From: Actinomycetota bacterium
GTDB taxonomy: Bacteria; Actinomycetota; Acidimicrobiia; Acidimicrobiales; Ilumatobacteraceae
NCBI GenBank assembly: GCA_016213665.1
Contig: JACQZX010000053.1
Span: forward strand, 1 to 32,212
Direction: 5' to 3'
Length of the DNA stretch: 32,212 bases
The notes below the pieces were generated by a model. It was not told the DNA's origin. It saw nothing but the letters and a program-made list of their open reading frames with translations, and did not search any database. Positions 23,074-31,144 of this stretch are shown in pieces (positions within the stretch are counted from its first letter, which is position 1; every line of letters begins with the position of its first letter). Made by a program: the position numbers and the translations under genes.

Positions 23074-25566
23074 ATGAAACCCCCGGCACCCACTCCGTCG
23101 ACGCCGCTTCCCCAACGGGCGCGCGTCGTGATCATCGGTGGCGGTGTGATCGGCACCTCGATCGCCTACCACCTCGGCCACCTCGGCTGGACCGACACTG
23201 TGCTGGTCGAGCGCGATCAACTCACATCCGGCACGACTTGGCATGCCGCCGGGCTGATGGAAACGATCGGCTCGACCTCGGCGACCTCGACCGAGCTTCG
23301 CATCTACACGCGCGATCTCTACGCCAGGTTGGAAGCCGAGACCGGCCTGGCCACCGGCTTCAGGCCAATTGGTTTCATTGAGCTCGCCGCCGACGAGGGG
23401 CGGTTGCAGGAGTTCCGGCGTACGGCGGCGTTCAACCGACACTTCGGGGTCGACGTGCACGAGATTTCACCCAGGGAAGTCGCCGAGAAGTTTCCGCTTG
23501 CTCGCACCGACGACCTTCTTGCCGGCTTCTACGTCGCCGAGGACGGCAAGGTGAACCCGGTAGATGTCACAATGTCACTGGCTCGTGGCGCCCGCCAGCA
23601 GGGTGTCACAATCGTTCAGGGTGTCAACGTCACCGACGTGGCGATGCGCCACGGTGCCGTAAGTGCGGTCGTCACCGACCAGGGCACCATCGAGTGCGAG
23701 TACGTCGTCAACGCAGCCGGCATGTGGGCGCGCCAACTCGGTGCTCGTTCGGGGGTGTCGATTCCGCTGCAAGCCGCCGAGCACTACTACCTGATCACCG
23801 AGCAGATGGATGGCCTCGACCCGGGGTGGCCGGTCATTGAAGACCCGGCCAACTTCGGTTACTACCGTGAGGAAGTCGGTGGGTTGATGATCGGCCTGTT
23901 CGAGACCGAGTGTGCACCGTGGAGGGTCGACGGCATCCCCCACGATGCATCGTTCACCACGTTGCAGCCCGACTGGGACCGCATGGGTCCGTACGTGGAG
24001 GCCGCAATGAGCCGAGTGCCACGATCGCTCGACACCGGAATCCGTACTTTCTTCTGCGGTCCGGAGAGCTTCACGCCTGATCTGAACCCGATCATCGGGC
24101 CGGCACCGGAGGTGCGCAACTACTTCGTCGCCGCCGGCCTCAACTCGATCGGCATCCTCACCGGTGGCGGGATTGGCCGATTGGTGGCGCACTGGATAGT
24201 CGATGGCGACCCTGGCGCCGACATCACCGGCATGCACCCAGCGCGGCTGCACCCGTATCAGGCCAACCCCGAGTATCGACGCACGCGAACGGTCGAGTCG
24301 CTTGGGATGGTTTATCAAACCCACTATCCCGACCGCCCGCTACTAACGGCGCGCAACGCCAAGTTGTCACCGCTGCACGCACAGTTGGCTGCCGAGGGCG
24401 CCCACTTCCGAGATGTCAGCGGCTGGGAGGGTGCCGATTGGTTCGCCGGACGCGGCGTGGTGGCCGATGCCGGGTCCCTCACCTGGGGCAGGCCGAAGTT
24501 CTGGGCGCAGTGGGAAGCCGAGCATCGCTCCTGCCGCGAGGGCGTCATCTTGATGGACATGAGCTTCATGTCCAAGTTCCGGGTACAGGGCCGCGAGGCG
24601 GGAAGATTGCTCGACACGCTCTCGGGCAACGCCGTCAACGGCAGCACCGGCGAGATCACGTACACGCAGTGGCTCAACGAGCGGGGCACCCTTGAAGCAG
24701 ACCTGACGGTTACCAAACTGCCTTCCTCAGGTGATGACGGCGATGACTTCTTAGTGGTCGCCTCCGATACCGCCCACCGGCACGTGCTATCCCTCATGCG
24801 GCGCCACTTTGGTGATGCACACGCGTTCGTCACCGATGTCAGTGGTGCCTACGCACAGATCAACGTGCAAGGACCGCGTGCGCGTGAACTGATGCAATTG
24901 ATGACGACCGTCGACATGAGCAACGAGGCCTTTCCGTTCCGAGCGGCACGCGAGATCGACATCGGCTTCGCGCGCGTGCTCTGCATCCGCATCACCTACC
25001 TGGGCGAGTTGGGTTACGAGCTCTACGTACCGAGCGAGCAAGCCGTTCACGTCTACGAACGGCTGGTGACCGAAGGAGCGGCACTCGACCTGCGCCACGC
25101 CGGCCTGAAGGCGCTGGCCAGCCTGCGGATGGAGAAGGGGTATCGCGACTACGGCCACGACATCGACAACACCGATGACCCTTTGGAGGCCGGCTTCGGA
25201 TTCGCCCTCGCTCTCACCAAGGAGGGTGGCTTCATAGGACGCGAAGCCGTGATGGCACGCAGGGCGGCCGGGCCACCGAAGCAGCGGTTGGTGTCGGTGA
25301 TGGTTCTCGACCCCGAGCCATTGATGTTCCACGCTGAGGTCTTGCGCCGTGATGGCGTGCCGGTCGGCTACGTGCGGGCTGCTTCCTACGGCCACACGCT
25401 CGGGGGCGCAGTCGGCTTGGCGATGGTCAGCTCCGTCGATCAGCCGCCGACGGCTGAATGGCTGACCGACGGTACCTGGACTGCGGAGATTGCCGATCGG
25501 CAGTATCCGGCCAGCGTTTCACTACGCCCGCTCTACGACCCGACCAACGCCCGCATCAAGATGTGA
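23074..25566 (+). CDS. Dimethylglycine/sarcosine dehydrogenase-like FAD protein with C-terminal GcvT (THF) domain
   Basis: 830 residues; the ATG at 23074 is preferred to the GTG one codon earlier, with GGAAGG just upstream. The N-terminal DAO-type domain has the FAD motif VVIIGGGVIGTSIAYHLG (18-35) and SGTTWHAAG (52-60), in which H57 is the position of the covalent FAD histidine of dimethylglycine and sarcosine dehydrogenases. VNAAGMWARQLGARSG, GPESFTPDLNPIIGPAPEV and AAGLNSIGILTGGGIG are further family segments. From about residue 430 a GcvT-like domain follows (SGWEGADWFAG ... ITYLGELGYELYVPSEQAV ... RMEKGYRDYGHDI), which takes the released one-carbon unit onto tetrahydrofolate. It should demethylate a methylated amine such as dimethylglycine or sarcosine; exact substrate not readable. 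Confidence 0.93.
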   Translation: MKPPAPTPSTPLPQRARVVIIGGGVIGTSIAYHLGHLGWTDTVLVERDQLTSGTTWHAAGLMETIGSTSATSTELRIYTRDLYARLEAETGLATGFRPIGFIELAADEGRLQEFRRTAAFNRHFGVDVHEISPREVAEKFPLARTDDLLAGFYVAEDGKVNPVDVTMSLARGARQQGVTIVQGVNVTDVAMRHGAVSAVVTDQGTIECEYVVNAAGMWARQLGARSGVSIPLQAAEHYYLITEQMDGLDPGWPVIEDPANFGYYREEVGGLMIGLFETECAPWRVDGIPHDASFTTLQPDWDRMGPYVEAAMSRVPRSLDTGIRTFFCGPESFTPDLNPIIGPAPEVRNYFVAAGLNSIGILTGGGIGRLVAHWIVDGDPGADITGMHPARLHPYQANPEYRRTRTVESLGMVYQTHYPDRPLLTARNAKLSPLHAQLAAEGAHFRDVSGWEGADWFAGRGVVADAGSLTWGRPKFWAQWEAEHRSCREGVILMDMSFMSKFRVQGREAGRLLDTLSGNAVNGSTGEITYTQWLNERGTLEADLTVTKLPSSGDDGDDFLVVASDTAHRHVLSLMRRHFGDAHAFVTDVSGAYAQINVQGPRARELMQLMTTVDMSNEAFPFRAAREIDIGFARVLCIRITYLGELGYELYVPSEQAVHVYERLVTEGAALDLRHAGLKALASLRMEKGYRDYGHDIDNTDDPLEAGFGFALALTKEGGFIGREAVMARRAAGPPKQRLVSVMVLDPEPLMFHAEVLRRDGVPVGYVRAASYGHTLGGAVGLAMVSSVDQPPTAEWLTDGTWTAEIADRQYPASVSLRPLYDPTNARIKM

Positions 25567-25573
25567 CGTGCTG

Positions 25574-25608
25574 CCGGTCTCCGTCGGCCTGTGACCGACG
25601 GAGACCGG
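25574..25608. terminator. Bidirectional hairpin terminator between convergent genes
   Basis: Perfect 14-bp stem CCGGTCTCCGTCGG (25574-25587) and its complement (25595-25608) around the loop CCTGTGA; a G-T and a T-A pair can extend the base. It sits 8 bases after the dehydrogenase stop and 11 bases before the protease stop on the other strand. Confidence 0.85.
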
Positions 25609-25619
25609 TACAACCCAGA

Positions 25620-26474
25620 TCAGCTCGGCACAACTCCAAAAGTTGCCAACCAGTTCTGCACGACTGCAATATCGATGCGCTGGTAGCCGCCGATGTAGCG
25701 GCAGTTGTTGGTATAGCCGTAGCTCGTCACCGTGACGATGTAGCCGTTGAGGTATGCGGGTCCACCAGAATCACCGAAGCAGGTGCCCCCAGTGCCGCGG
25801 CTGTCGTTGATGTTGCCATTCATCTGCACGATCTGCGGTGTCAGTTTCTGGCCCGGCGACTCGGCCACCCGGCGGATGCGCGGGAAGCTCATCGGCGTCG
25901 GCTTCTGCGGGCCGCTCTCGGGCTTGCGCACTTCCGTGCCGTACCCGACCAGCGTGAAGATCGTCGAGTTCAGCACTGGCTGGCCGAAAGCGTCGAGATA
26001 ATCGCGCGGCGCGAGGGCAGCAACGAGACGATTCGGAACCGCATCATCGAGCACGATCACCCCAACGTCGTTCCAATTGTCAAGGTCGGTGAAGCCCGAA
26101 TAGTCGGGATGGGTGTAGGCCGTCCCGGTGACGGTGACGCCGTCGTAGGCGGCCGGGGCGTAGCCAATCGCTGACGTACCGGTGCCAAGATCGTCGGTGG
26201 CACGAGGCGCGCCGGGCACGTCGGTGGCAAATGTGACCCAAGTCTGCCCGATGGTGCCCTCTGTGCAATGAGCGGCGGTTATCAGCACGGTCGGAGTCAC
26301 CAACGTCGCCGTACAACGGAAGCGACCGGCTGGTTCGTAGAAAACGATCATGGCGACGCCGGGGTGGCCCTCGCCATCGGGCTCGCCGCCTGTAATCGCG
26401 GAAACGGGTGCAGCGGCGGCGAACAGCGCTGCAGCTGTCAGTACTCCACCAAGCAGAGATGAAAATCTTCTCAT
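25620..26474 (-). CDS. Secreted trypsin-like serine protease (S1 family)
   Basis: 284 residues from the ATG at 26474 (GAGGAG 8 bases upstream). A Sec signal peptide ends near residue 26 (APVSA, then ITGGEPDGEGHPGVAMI as mature start, a variant of the IVGG N-terminus). The catalytic triad is H69 (TAAHC), D136 (WNDVGVIVLD) and S236 (GTCFGDSGGP). Cysteines C54/C70 and those of GTCFG and NNCRY would form disulfides. The position -6 from the serine (around residue 230) is G/T rather than D, so trypsin-like cleavage after Arg/Lys is not assured. A CotH-kinase lipoprotein gene ends 48 bases upstream on the same strand, and no terminator separates them. Confidence 0.93.
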   Translation of the reverse strand: MRRFSSLLGGVLTAAALFAAAAPVSAITGGEPDGEGHPGVAMIVFYEPAGRFRCTATLVTPTVLITAAHCTEGTIGQTWVTFATDVPGAPRATDDLGTGTSAIGYAPAAYDGVTVTGTAYTHPDYSGFTDLDNWNDVGVIVLDDAVPNRLVAALAPRDYLDAFGQPVLNSTIFTLVGYGTEVRKPESGPQKPTPMSFPRIRRVAESPGQKLTPQIVQMNGNINDSRGTGGTCFGDSGGPAYLNGYIVTVTSYGYTNNCRYIGGYQRIDIAVVQNWLATFGVVPS

Positions 26475-26522
26475 TAGCCAAACTCCTCTTCGTGTCGCGG
26501 TTGCGATCGGTTGCGCCGAAAG

Positions 26523-29228
26523 TTAGCCGCTGCGCGCGGCCGTGACCACAAGCTGAGGTGTCACCTGCGCACCCACCGGTTGCCGTTCGAACACGACCAG
26601 AATTGTCCCGCCGGCGGGTATTACCACGCCCGCCGGCATTACGGCGGAAATCTCGTCGAATGTCCGCCCTGATACGTCAACTGCGACCGGGTTCGTGTTG
26701 GTGAGCGCCGCATGCACAACCTGACCTGCATCGTCGACGTCGTACGTGCCGACCTCGATGGCGGGCACTCCCTCCTGCGCCGTCGGCAGCAATTCGCCAC
26801 GTTCGAGATACCGAACTCGTTGAACCACTACGTAGTTCTTGAGCAAGATCGCCTGCGCTTCCGCCATCGTTTGGCGGGCGCCGTACTGACCCCAGACACG
26901 CACGTCGAGCGCGGCGTCGGGACCCATCAGCGCCGCCAATTCGTCCAGGCGGGCTTCGATGAGCCCGGCAGCGAAGAACTCGTCTGCCAACGTGCGGGTA
27001 CGGCGGTCGACCATCTCGCGCAGCACATCATCTCTCAGCAGCACTCGCGCCAGCCGGTTGTGATCGGGATAGTTCGGCCAATAGAGAACCTGCGTGTCGT
27101 CGCAGCGCGCGGCGCATGGCGAGTGGAACCAATGACCGAAGTTGAGGTCGAAGTCGATGGGGATCAGACGCCACTTCTCATCGGCGGGGTCGTAAATGAG
27201 GAAGTAGTTCTTGTGTTGCCACTCGGAGTGCTGAACGACACGCATCGTCGCCAGTGCTTCGACCACCTGCGGGATATCGATGTGCTGGTAAGCGAACGCG
27301 GCCAGCGCGTCGCCCTCCAACGTGTTGAGCGTGGTGATCAGATCTCGCAACAGCTGGTCGTTGTCGTCGAGGTACGAGAGCGAGTGCCGCTCGTACTTCT
27401 TTCGCAACGTGTCCTGCGACAACACGAGGTCTTGTTTCTCCAGTTGGGCAAACCCCTCGCCCTTGTACACGAGCGAGTCTTTCGAGAATCCGTACCGATC
27501 TCGCCAGTCACCATCGATCGATTCTCCGTACATGTAGAGACCGAAGAAACTGCCGTTGCGTTCGACGCGCATGGGGAACACTTGTTGCACGTACCCACCG
27601 GAAAGCTCCTGCATGTCGGCGGTGAGGATCTCCCTCGAGTACGACTTGTCGGTGGCAGCCGACAACAGGTCGAATTGATCGACCGGCGAGACGAGTCGCC
27701 CGGCAGCAAACCACTCGTGGCCGGCCGGCAGCCTCACCTTCCACTTCTTCTTCGGATTGGTGCGCGCCTGATTCCCCTTGATGCGAATGAGGACGTTGTC
27801 GAAAACCTCCCCTTCGAAGGCCATGACTGCCGGGTAGCCCTCGTCACCGTGTAGCGAATCGTCGCTCGCCGCCGCGGCATAAACGTCGTCGGGCATGAAC
27901 AATTGGAATCGAGGTAGCGCGGATGCCTCGGTCGGCTCGCTGCGAACGACCGTTCCTTCATACTGGGCACCATCGCCCTGGCGCGGCCAGGTGCCGATCC
28001 CTCCGTCACCCGTGCCAACCAACCGGAAGCGGATGAGGGCGCCGGCAGCCTGACCGGGCAACACGGCCGAGACATGGCCATCGACTAGGTCGGCGGCCAC
28101 GGTGTGCTCGTCCTCGAATCCAATTCTGTAGGCGACCGAAACCTCGCGAGCGTCGGTGACGGTGGCGGTCAGCTCGAAATCTACCCCTGCATCGGGGGAG
28201 AGCACGAACGTAACGTCGTCGAATGTCGGCAGCGGAGCGCCGATCGACGAAGGCACAAATGACCCCGGGTTGGCGTCGGCCGATATCCAGTTACCGGGTG
28301 GTCGACCCGACATCGAGGGATCGAGTCGTTGTAGAGAATGGCCATAACCGTCGGCGAGCGCTGGCCATAGCCCAGAGTCCTCATAGGCGACGACATCCTC
28401 GATGGTGCCTACGCTGTCGACGAGACGCAGACGATCACTCGCCGCCGACAATTGTGCGGGGTCGTAGCTCCCTTGCAGAGTGAGTAACCCACCGGGCGTA
28501 ACGACCGTCGCGACACTCCAGCAAAACTCGAGGCCCTCGATGCACCATCCGTTGAGGTCGATCGGCTCGGCGGTTGCGTTGAACAACTCGATGAACGTCG
28601 TGGCTGGGTTGTCGTCGACCGCGTGATAGTTGACTTCCGTGATCACGACCTCGCGGGCGGGGCTCACCCCTACAGTCGCGTTGGGCTGCGAGGGCGTAGG
28701 CAGCGCGGCGATCCACGAGGCGACATCGGCCGGGTCGCCGGCAAACGACGCCCGTTGCAAGGAGTAACCGTCGCCGTCGGCCAGTTCCGGCCAAGGCCAG
28801 CGATCGCTGTAGGTAACCTCCTCGCGGACCTCGGTAGTCGGATCGATCAGGCGCAACCGGTCTTGCTTGTTGGACAATGAGCCGTCGTACTCATCGGCGC
28901 TCACCACCAGGAACGCTCCCGCCGCCAGTTCCACGGCTGCTTCGAAGCAGTACTTGATGCCGGTGATGCACCAACCCTGTAACTGTGCAGTTGCTTGGCC
29001 GGTGTTGACCAGTTCCACGAACTCGGCGACCGGACCCGTGTCCTGCAGTGTGATGGGAGAGGGATCAGATGCGTGGAAGTAGATCTCGCTGAAGCGGATC
29101 TCGGCTTGTTCGATCGCGGCATTGGATGAAGGCGCGGAGGTGGCGGCTGGTTCATCCGTTGGTCCGCCGCCGGAACACGCTGCGGCGAGGAGACCGCACA
29201 GCGCACCGAGCGCGCGCGATTTGGTCAC
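26523..29228 (-). CDS. CotH-kinase lipoprotein with two lamin-tail domains
   Basis: 901 residues from the GTG at 29228; a GTG at 29249 would add 7 residues. Signal peptide with a lipobox-like LLAAAC (C18), then two lamin-tail domains (about 35-155 and 160-290), each with the pattern IxxxEIxxHA, F(V/I)EL(V/F)N, GWCI-x-G and a second cysteine (GIKYC, GLEFC), so an internal duplication. After an immunoglobulin-like beta segment, the CotH-kinase domain runs from about 410 to 770: IRIKGNQARTNPKKKWKVRL, FDLLSAATDKSYSREIL, NGSFFGLYMYGESIDG and the catalytic-loop region HKNYFLIYDPADEKWRLIPIDFDLNFG. A final beta domain closes the protein. CotH proteins phosphorylate spore-coat proteins in Bacillus; in actinobacteria the role is unknown. 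Outer-face anchored by the lipobox. Confidence 0.9.
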   Translation of the reverse strand: MTKSRALGALCGLLAAACSGGGPTDEPAATSAPSSNAAIEQAEIRFSEIYFHASDPSPITLQDTGPVAEFVELVNTGQATAQLQGWCITGIKYCFEAAVELAAGAFLVVSADEYDGSLSNKQDRLRLIDPTTEVREEVTYSDRWPWPELADGDGYSLQRASFAGDPADVASWIAALPTPSQPNATVGVSPAREVVITEVNYHAVDDNPATTFIELFNATAEPIDLNGWCIEGLEFCWSVATVVTPGGLLTLQGSYDPAQLSAASDRLRLVDSVGTIEDVVAYEDSGLWPALADGYGHSLQRLDPSMSGRPPGNWISADANPGSFVPSSIGAPLPTFDDVTFVLSPDAGVDFELTATVTDAREVSVAYRIGFEDEHTVAADLVDGHVSAVLPGQAAGALIRFRLVGTGDGGIGTWPRQGDGAQYEGTVVRSEPTEASALPRFQLFMPDDVYAAAASDDSLHGDEGYPAVMAFEGEVFDNVLIRIKGNQARTNPKKKWKVRLPAGHEWFAAGRLVSPVDQFDLLSAATDKSYSREILTADMQELSGGYVQQVFPMRVERNGSFFGLYMYGESIDGDWRDRYGFSKDSLVYKGEGFAQLEKQDLVLSQDTLRKKYERHSLSYLDDNDQLLRDLITTLNTLEGDALAAFAYQHIDIPQVVEALATMRVVQHSEWQHKNYFLIYDPADEKWRLIPIDFDLNFGHWFHSPCAARCDDTQVLYWPNYPDHNRLARVLLRDDVLREMVDRRTRTLADEFFAAGLIEARLDELAALMGPDAALDVRVWGQYGARQTMAEAQAILLKNYVVVQRVRYLERGELLPTAQEGVPAIEVGTYDVDDAGQVVHAALTNTNPVAVDVSGRTFDEISAVMPAGVVIPAGGTILVVFERQPVGAQVTPQLVVTAARSG

Positions 29229-29316
29229 ATTGTGCGTCGATGTGCCCACAGTCAACGGACGGTAACACGAGATCCGAGCGGGAGGCACTCGGCGGCCGTA
29301 TCGTTGTGCGAGCACT

Positions 29317-29355
29317 GTCGTTCGAGCAGCGTCGTTCGAGCGGCGTCGTGTCAGC
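29317..29355. repeat. 14-bp tandem repeat upstream of the DEAD-box helicase
   Basis: GTCGTTCGAGCAGC (29317-29330) and GTCGTTCGAGCGGC (29331-29344) are followed by a partial third copy GTCGTGTCAGC (29345-29355). A degenerate copy may lie just before at about 29301. The array is in the divergent region between the CotH gene and the helicase, just before the helicase start. Confidence 0.75.
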
Positions 29356-29388
29356 AACGCCGTGTCGGCGATACCGAGAGCAGGCCCT

Positions 29389-31137
29389 GTGAACGAATCG
29401 AGCGATCGCGACAGCGACACAGATGCCGACGCAGGCTTCGCCGCACTCGGGCTACGCACAGAATTGCTGGCAGCCCTCGACGAACTCGGCTACGAGGAAC
29501 CGACCCCCATCCAGCGTGAGACGATCCCGCTGATGATGGCCGGTCGCGACCTGCTCGGCCAGGCCGCCACGGGCACCGGCAAGACCGCCGCGTTCGCCCT
29601 GCCCGCGCTGCAGATGATCGACGGACGTACCGCCGCCAAGGCGATTGCGCTGGTTCTGGTGCCGACGCGCGAGCTGGCAATGCAGGTCAGCGAGGCGTTC
29701 TTCCGATACGGCAAACGCCTTGGCGCGAAGTGTGTGCCGGTCTACGGTGGCCAACCGATCTTTCGTCAACTACAGGCGCTAGACCGCGGCGTGCACATCG
29801 TCGTCGGCACTCCCGGACGCATCATCGATCACATCGGTCGTGGTTCGTTGCAACTCGATGCCATCCGCCTGGTAGTGCTCGATGAGGCTGACGAGATGCT
29901 CGACATGGGGTTCGCCGACGACATCGAGAGCATCCTCCAGACAATCTCCCACCAGCACCAAACGGTGTTGTTCTCGGCCACGATGCCGCCGCGCATCAAC
30001 TCGATCGCCAAGCGATACCAGACCGATCCGGTGAAGATCAACGTCGTGCGCGGCGACACCATCGCCAGCAAGGGCAAGGTGCGCCAGTGCGCGTACGTCG
30101 TGCAGCGCAATCACAAGCCCGCCGCCCTTGGTCGCATTCTCGACATCGAGTCACCCGGGGGCGCGCTGGTGTTCTGCCGCACCCGAGTCGAAGTCGACCA
30201 GTTGACGGAGACGATGAATGCCCGCGGGTACCGCGCGGAAGCGCTTCACGGCGGCATGGATCAGTTACAACGCGACCGAGTGATGGCCCGACTCCGCGAT
30301 GGCACCGCCGAGTTGCTCGTCGCCACCGACGTCGCCGCGCGCGGGCTCGACGTCGACACGCTCACCCACGTCGTCAACTACGACGTCCCGTCAGCGCCGG
30401 AGAGCTACGTGCACCGCATCGGTCGCGTCGGCCGGGCAGGCCGGGAGGGTGTCGCAATCACGCGTGCCGAGCCGCGCGAGCAACGCCTGCTCGCCAACAT
30501 CGAACGCCTCACCAAGCAGGCGATCGCCATCGAGAAGGTTCCATCGGTGAAAGATCTGCGCGCGGCGCAGATGGAACAGACGGTAACCGCGATCCGCGAA
30601 TCGATGGCGGCCGACGATCTCGACGACTTCTACCCGGTGTTGAACGCGCTCACCGGCGATGGCAATCCGCAGCGCATCGCGCTTGCCACCATTCGGTTGT
30701 TCCACGAGTTGGCCGGCAACGTGGTCGACGAGACTGAGATTCCCGACATCAGTCACCGCCTCGAGCGTCGACCGGACTCCGCTGGGTCGTCGGTACGTCC
30801 GGCGGGCAAGGGATCGGTCGGCTCACGCAGTGCGGCCAGACCTGGGAGTCGCGTCGAGGGTCGCGGTTCTGGCCGAAGTGACGGCCGCGGCGAGAAGCCG
30901 GCGACGGGGTTCGTCTACATCGGTCTCGGCCGTAGCGCTGGGATTCGCCCTGGCGATCTGGTCGGCGCAATTGCGAACGAGACAGGCCTTGTCGGGCGCG
31001 AGATCGGACCGATCAGGATCGCCGAGAAGTTTGCCGTGGTCGGTGTTCCGGATCGCAGCGTCGACGCCGTGCTTGCCGCGCTGAAGGCAACCACGATCAA
31101 GGGAAAGAAGCCGACGGTGCGGAGATACACGGAATAG
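29389..31137 (+). CDS. deaD: DEAD-box ATP-dependent RNA helicase (DeaD/CsdA-type)
   Basis: 582 residues from the GTG at 29389 (weak AGCAGG upstream); a GTG at 29362 would add 9 residues. Helicase motifs in order: Q motif GYEEPTPIQ (34-42), Walker A AATGTGKT (59-66), PTREL (92-96), TPGR (141-144), DEAD (165-168), SAT (196-198), FCRTR, ATDVAARGLD and HRIGRVGRAGR near 345. A basic, Gly/Ser/Arg-rich linker (about 475-510) leads to a DbpA-type RNA-binding domain (GFVYIGLGRSAGIRPGDLVGAI and after, 510-580). It remodels structured RNA, mainly in ribosome assembly and cold adaptation in this family. Divergent from the CotH gene; its stop is 7 bases from the convergent hydantoinase gene. Confidence 0.95.
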   Translation: MNESSDRDSDTDADAGFAALGLRTELLAALDELGYEEPTPIQRETIPLMMAGRDLLGQAATGTGKTAAFALPALQMIDGRTAAKAIALVLVPTRELAMQVSEAFFRYGKRLGAKCVPVYGGQPIFRQLQALDRGVHIVVGTPGRIIDHIGRGSLQLDAIRLVVLDEADEMLDMGFADDIESILQTISHQHQTVLFSATMPPRINSIAKRYQTDPVKINVVRGDTIASKGKVRQCAYVVQRNHKPAALGRILDIESPGGALVFCRTRVEVDQLTETMNARGYRAEALHGGMDQLQRDRVMARLRDGTAELLVATDVAARGLDVDTLTHVVNYDVPSAPESYVHRIGRVGRAGREGVAITRAEPREQRLLANIERLTKQAIAIEKVPSVKDLRAAQMEQTVTAIRESMAADDLDDFYPVLNALTGDGNPQRIALATIRLFHELAGNVVDETEIPDISHRLERRPDSAGSSVRPAGKGSVGSRSAARPGSRVEGRGSGRSDGRGEKPATGFVYIGLGRSAGIRPGDLVGAIANETGLVGREIGPIRIAEKFAVVGVPDRSVDAVLAALKATTIKGKKPTVRRYTE

Positions 31138-31144
31138 GCGACGT

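Noticed and set aside
22019-23074. A 351-codon plus-strand frame opposite the acyl-CoA synthetase
   Set aside because: Antisense to a gene with intact adenylation motifs; His/Arg/Gly-rich translation without domains.
26712-27854. A 380-codon open frame on the plus strand inside the CotH gene
   Set aside because: Antisense to conserved CotH-kinase motifs, no ribosome binding site, composition of a frame shadow (His/Arg/Val-rich without domains).
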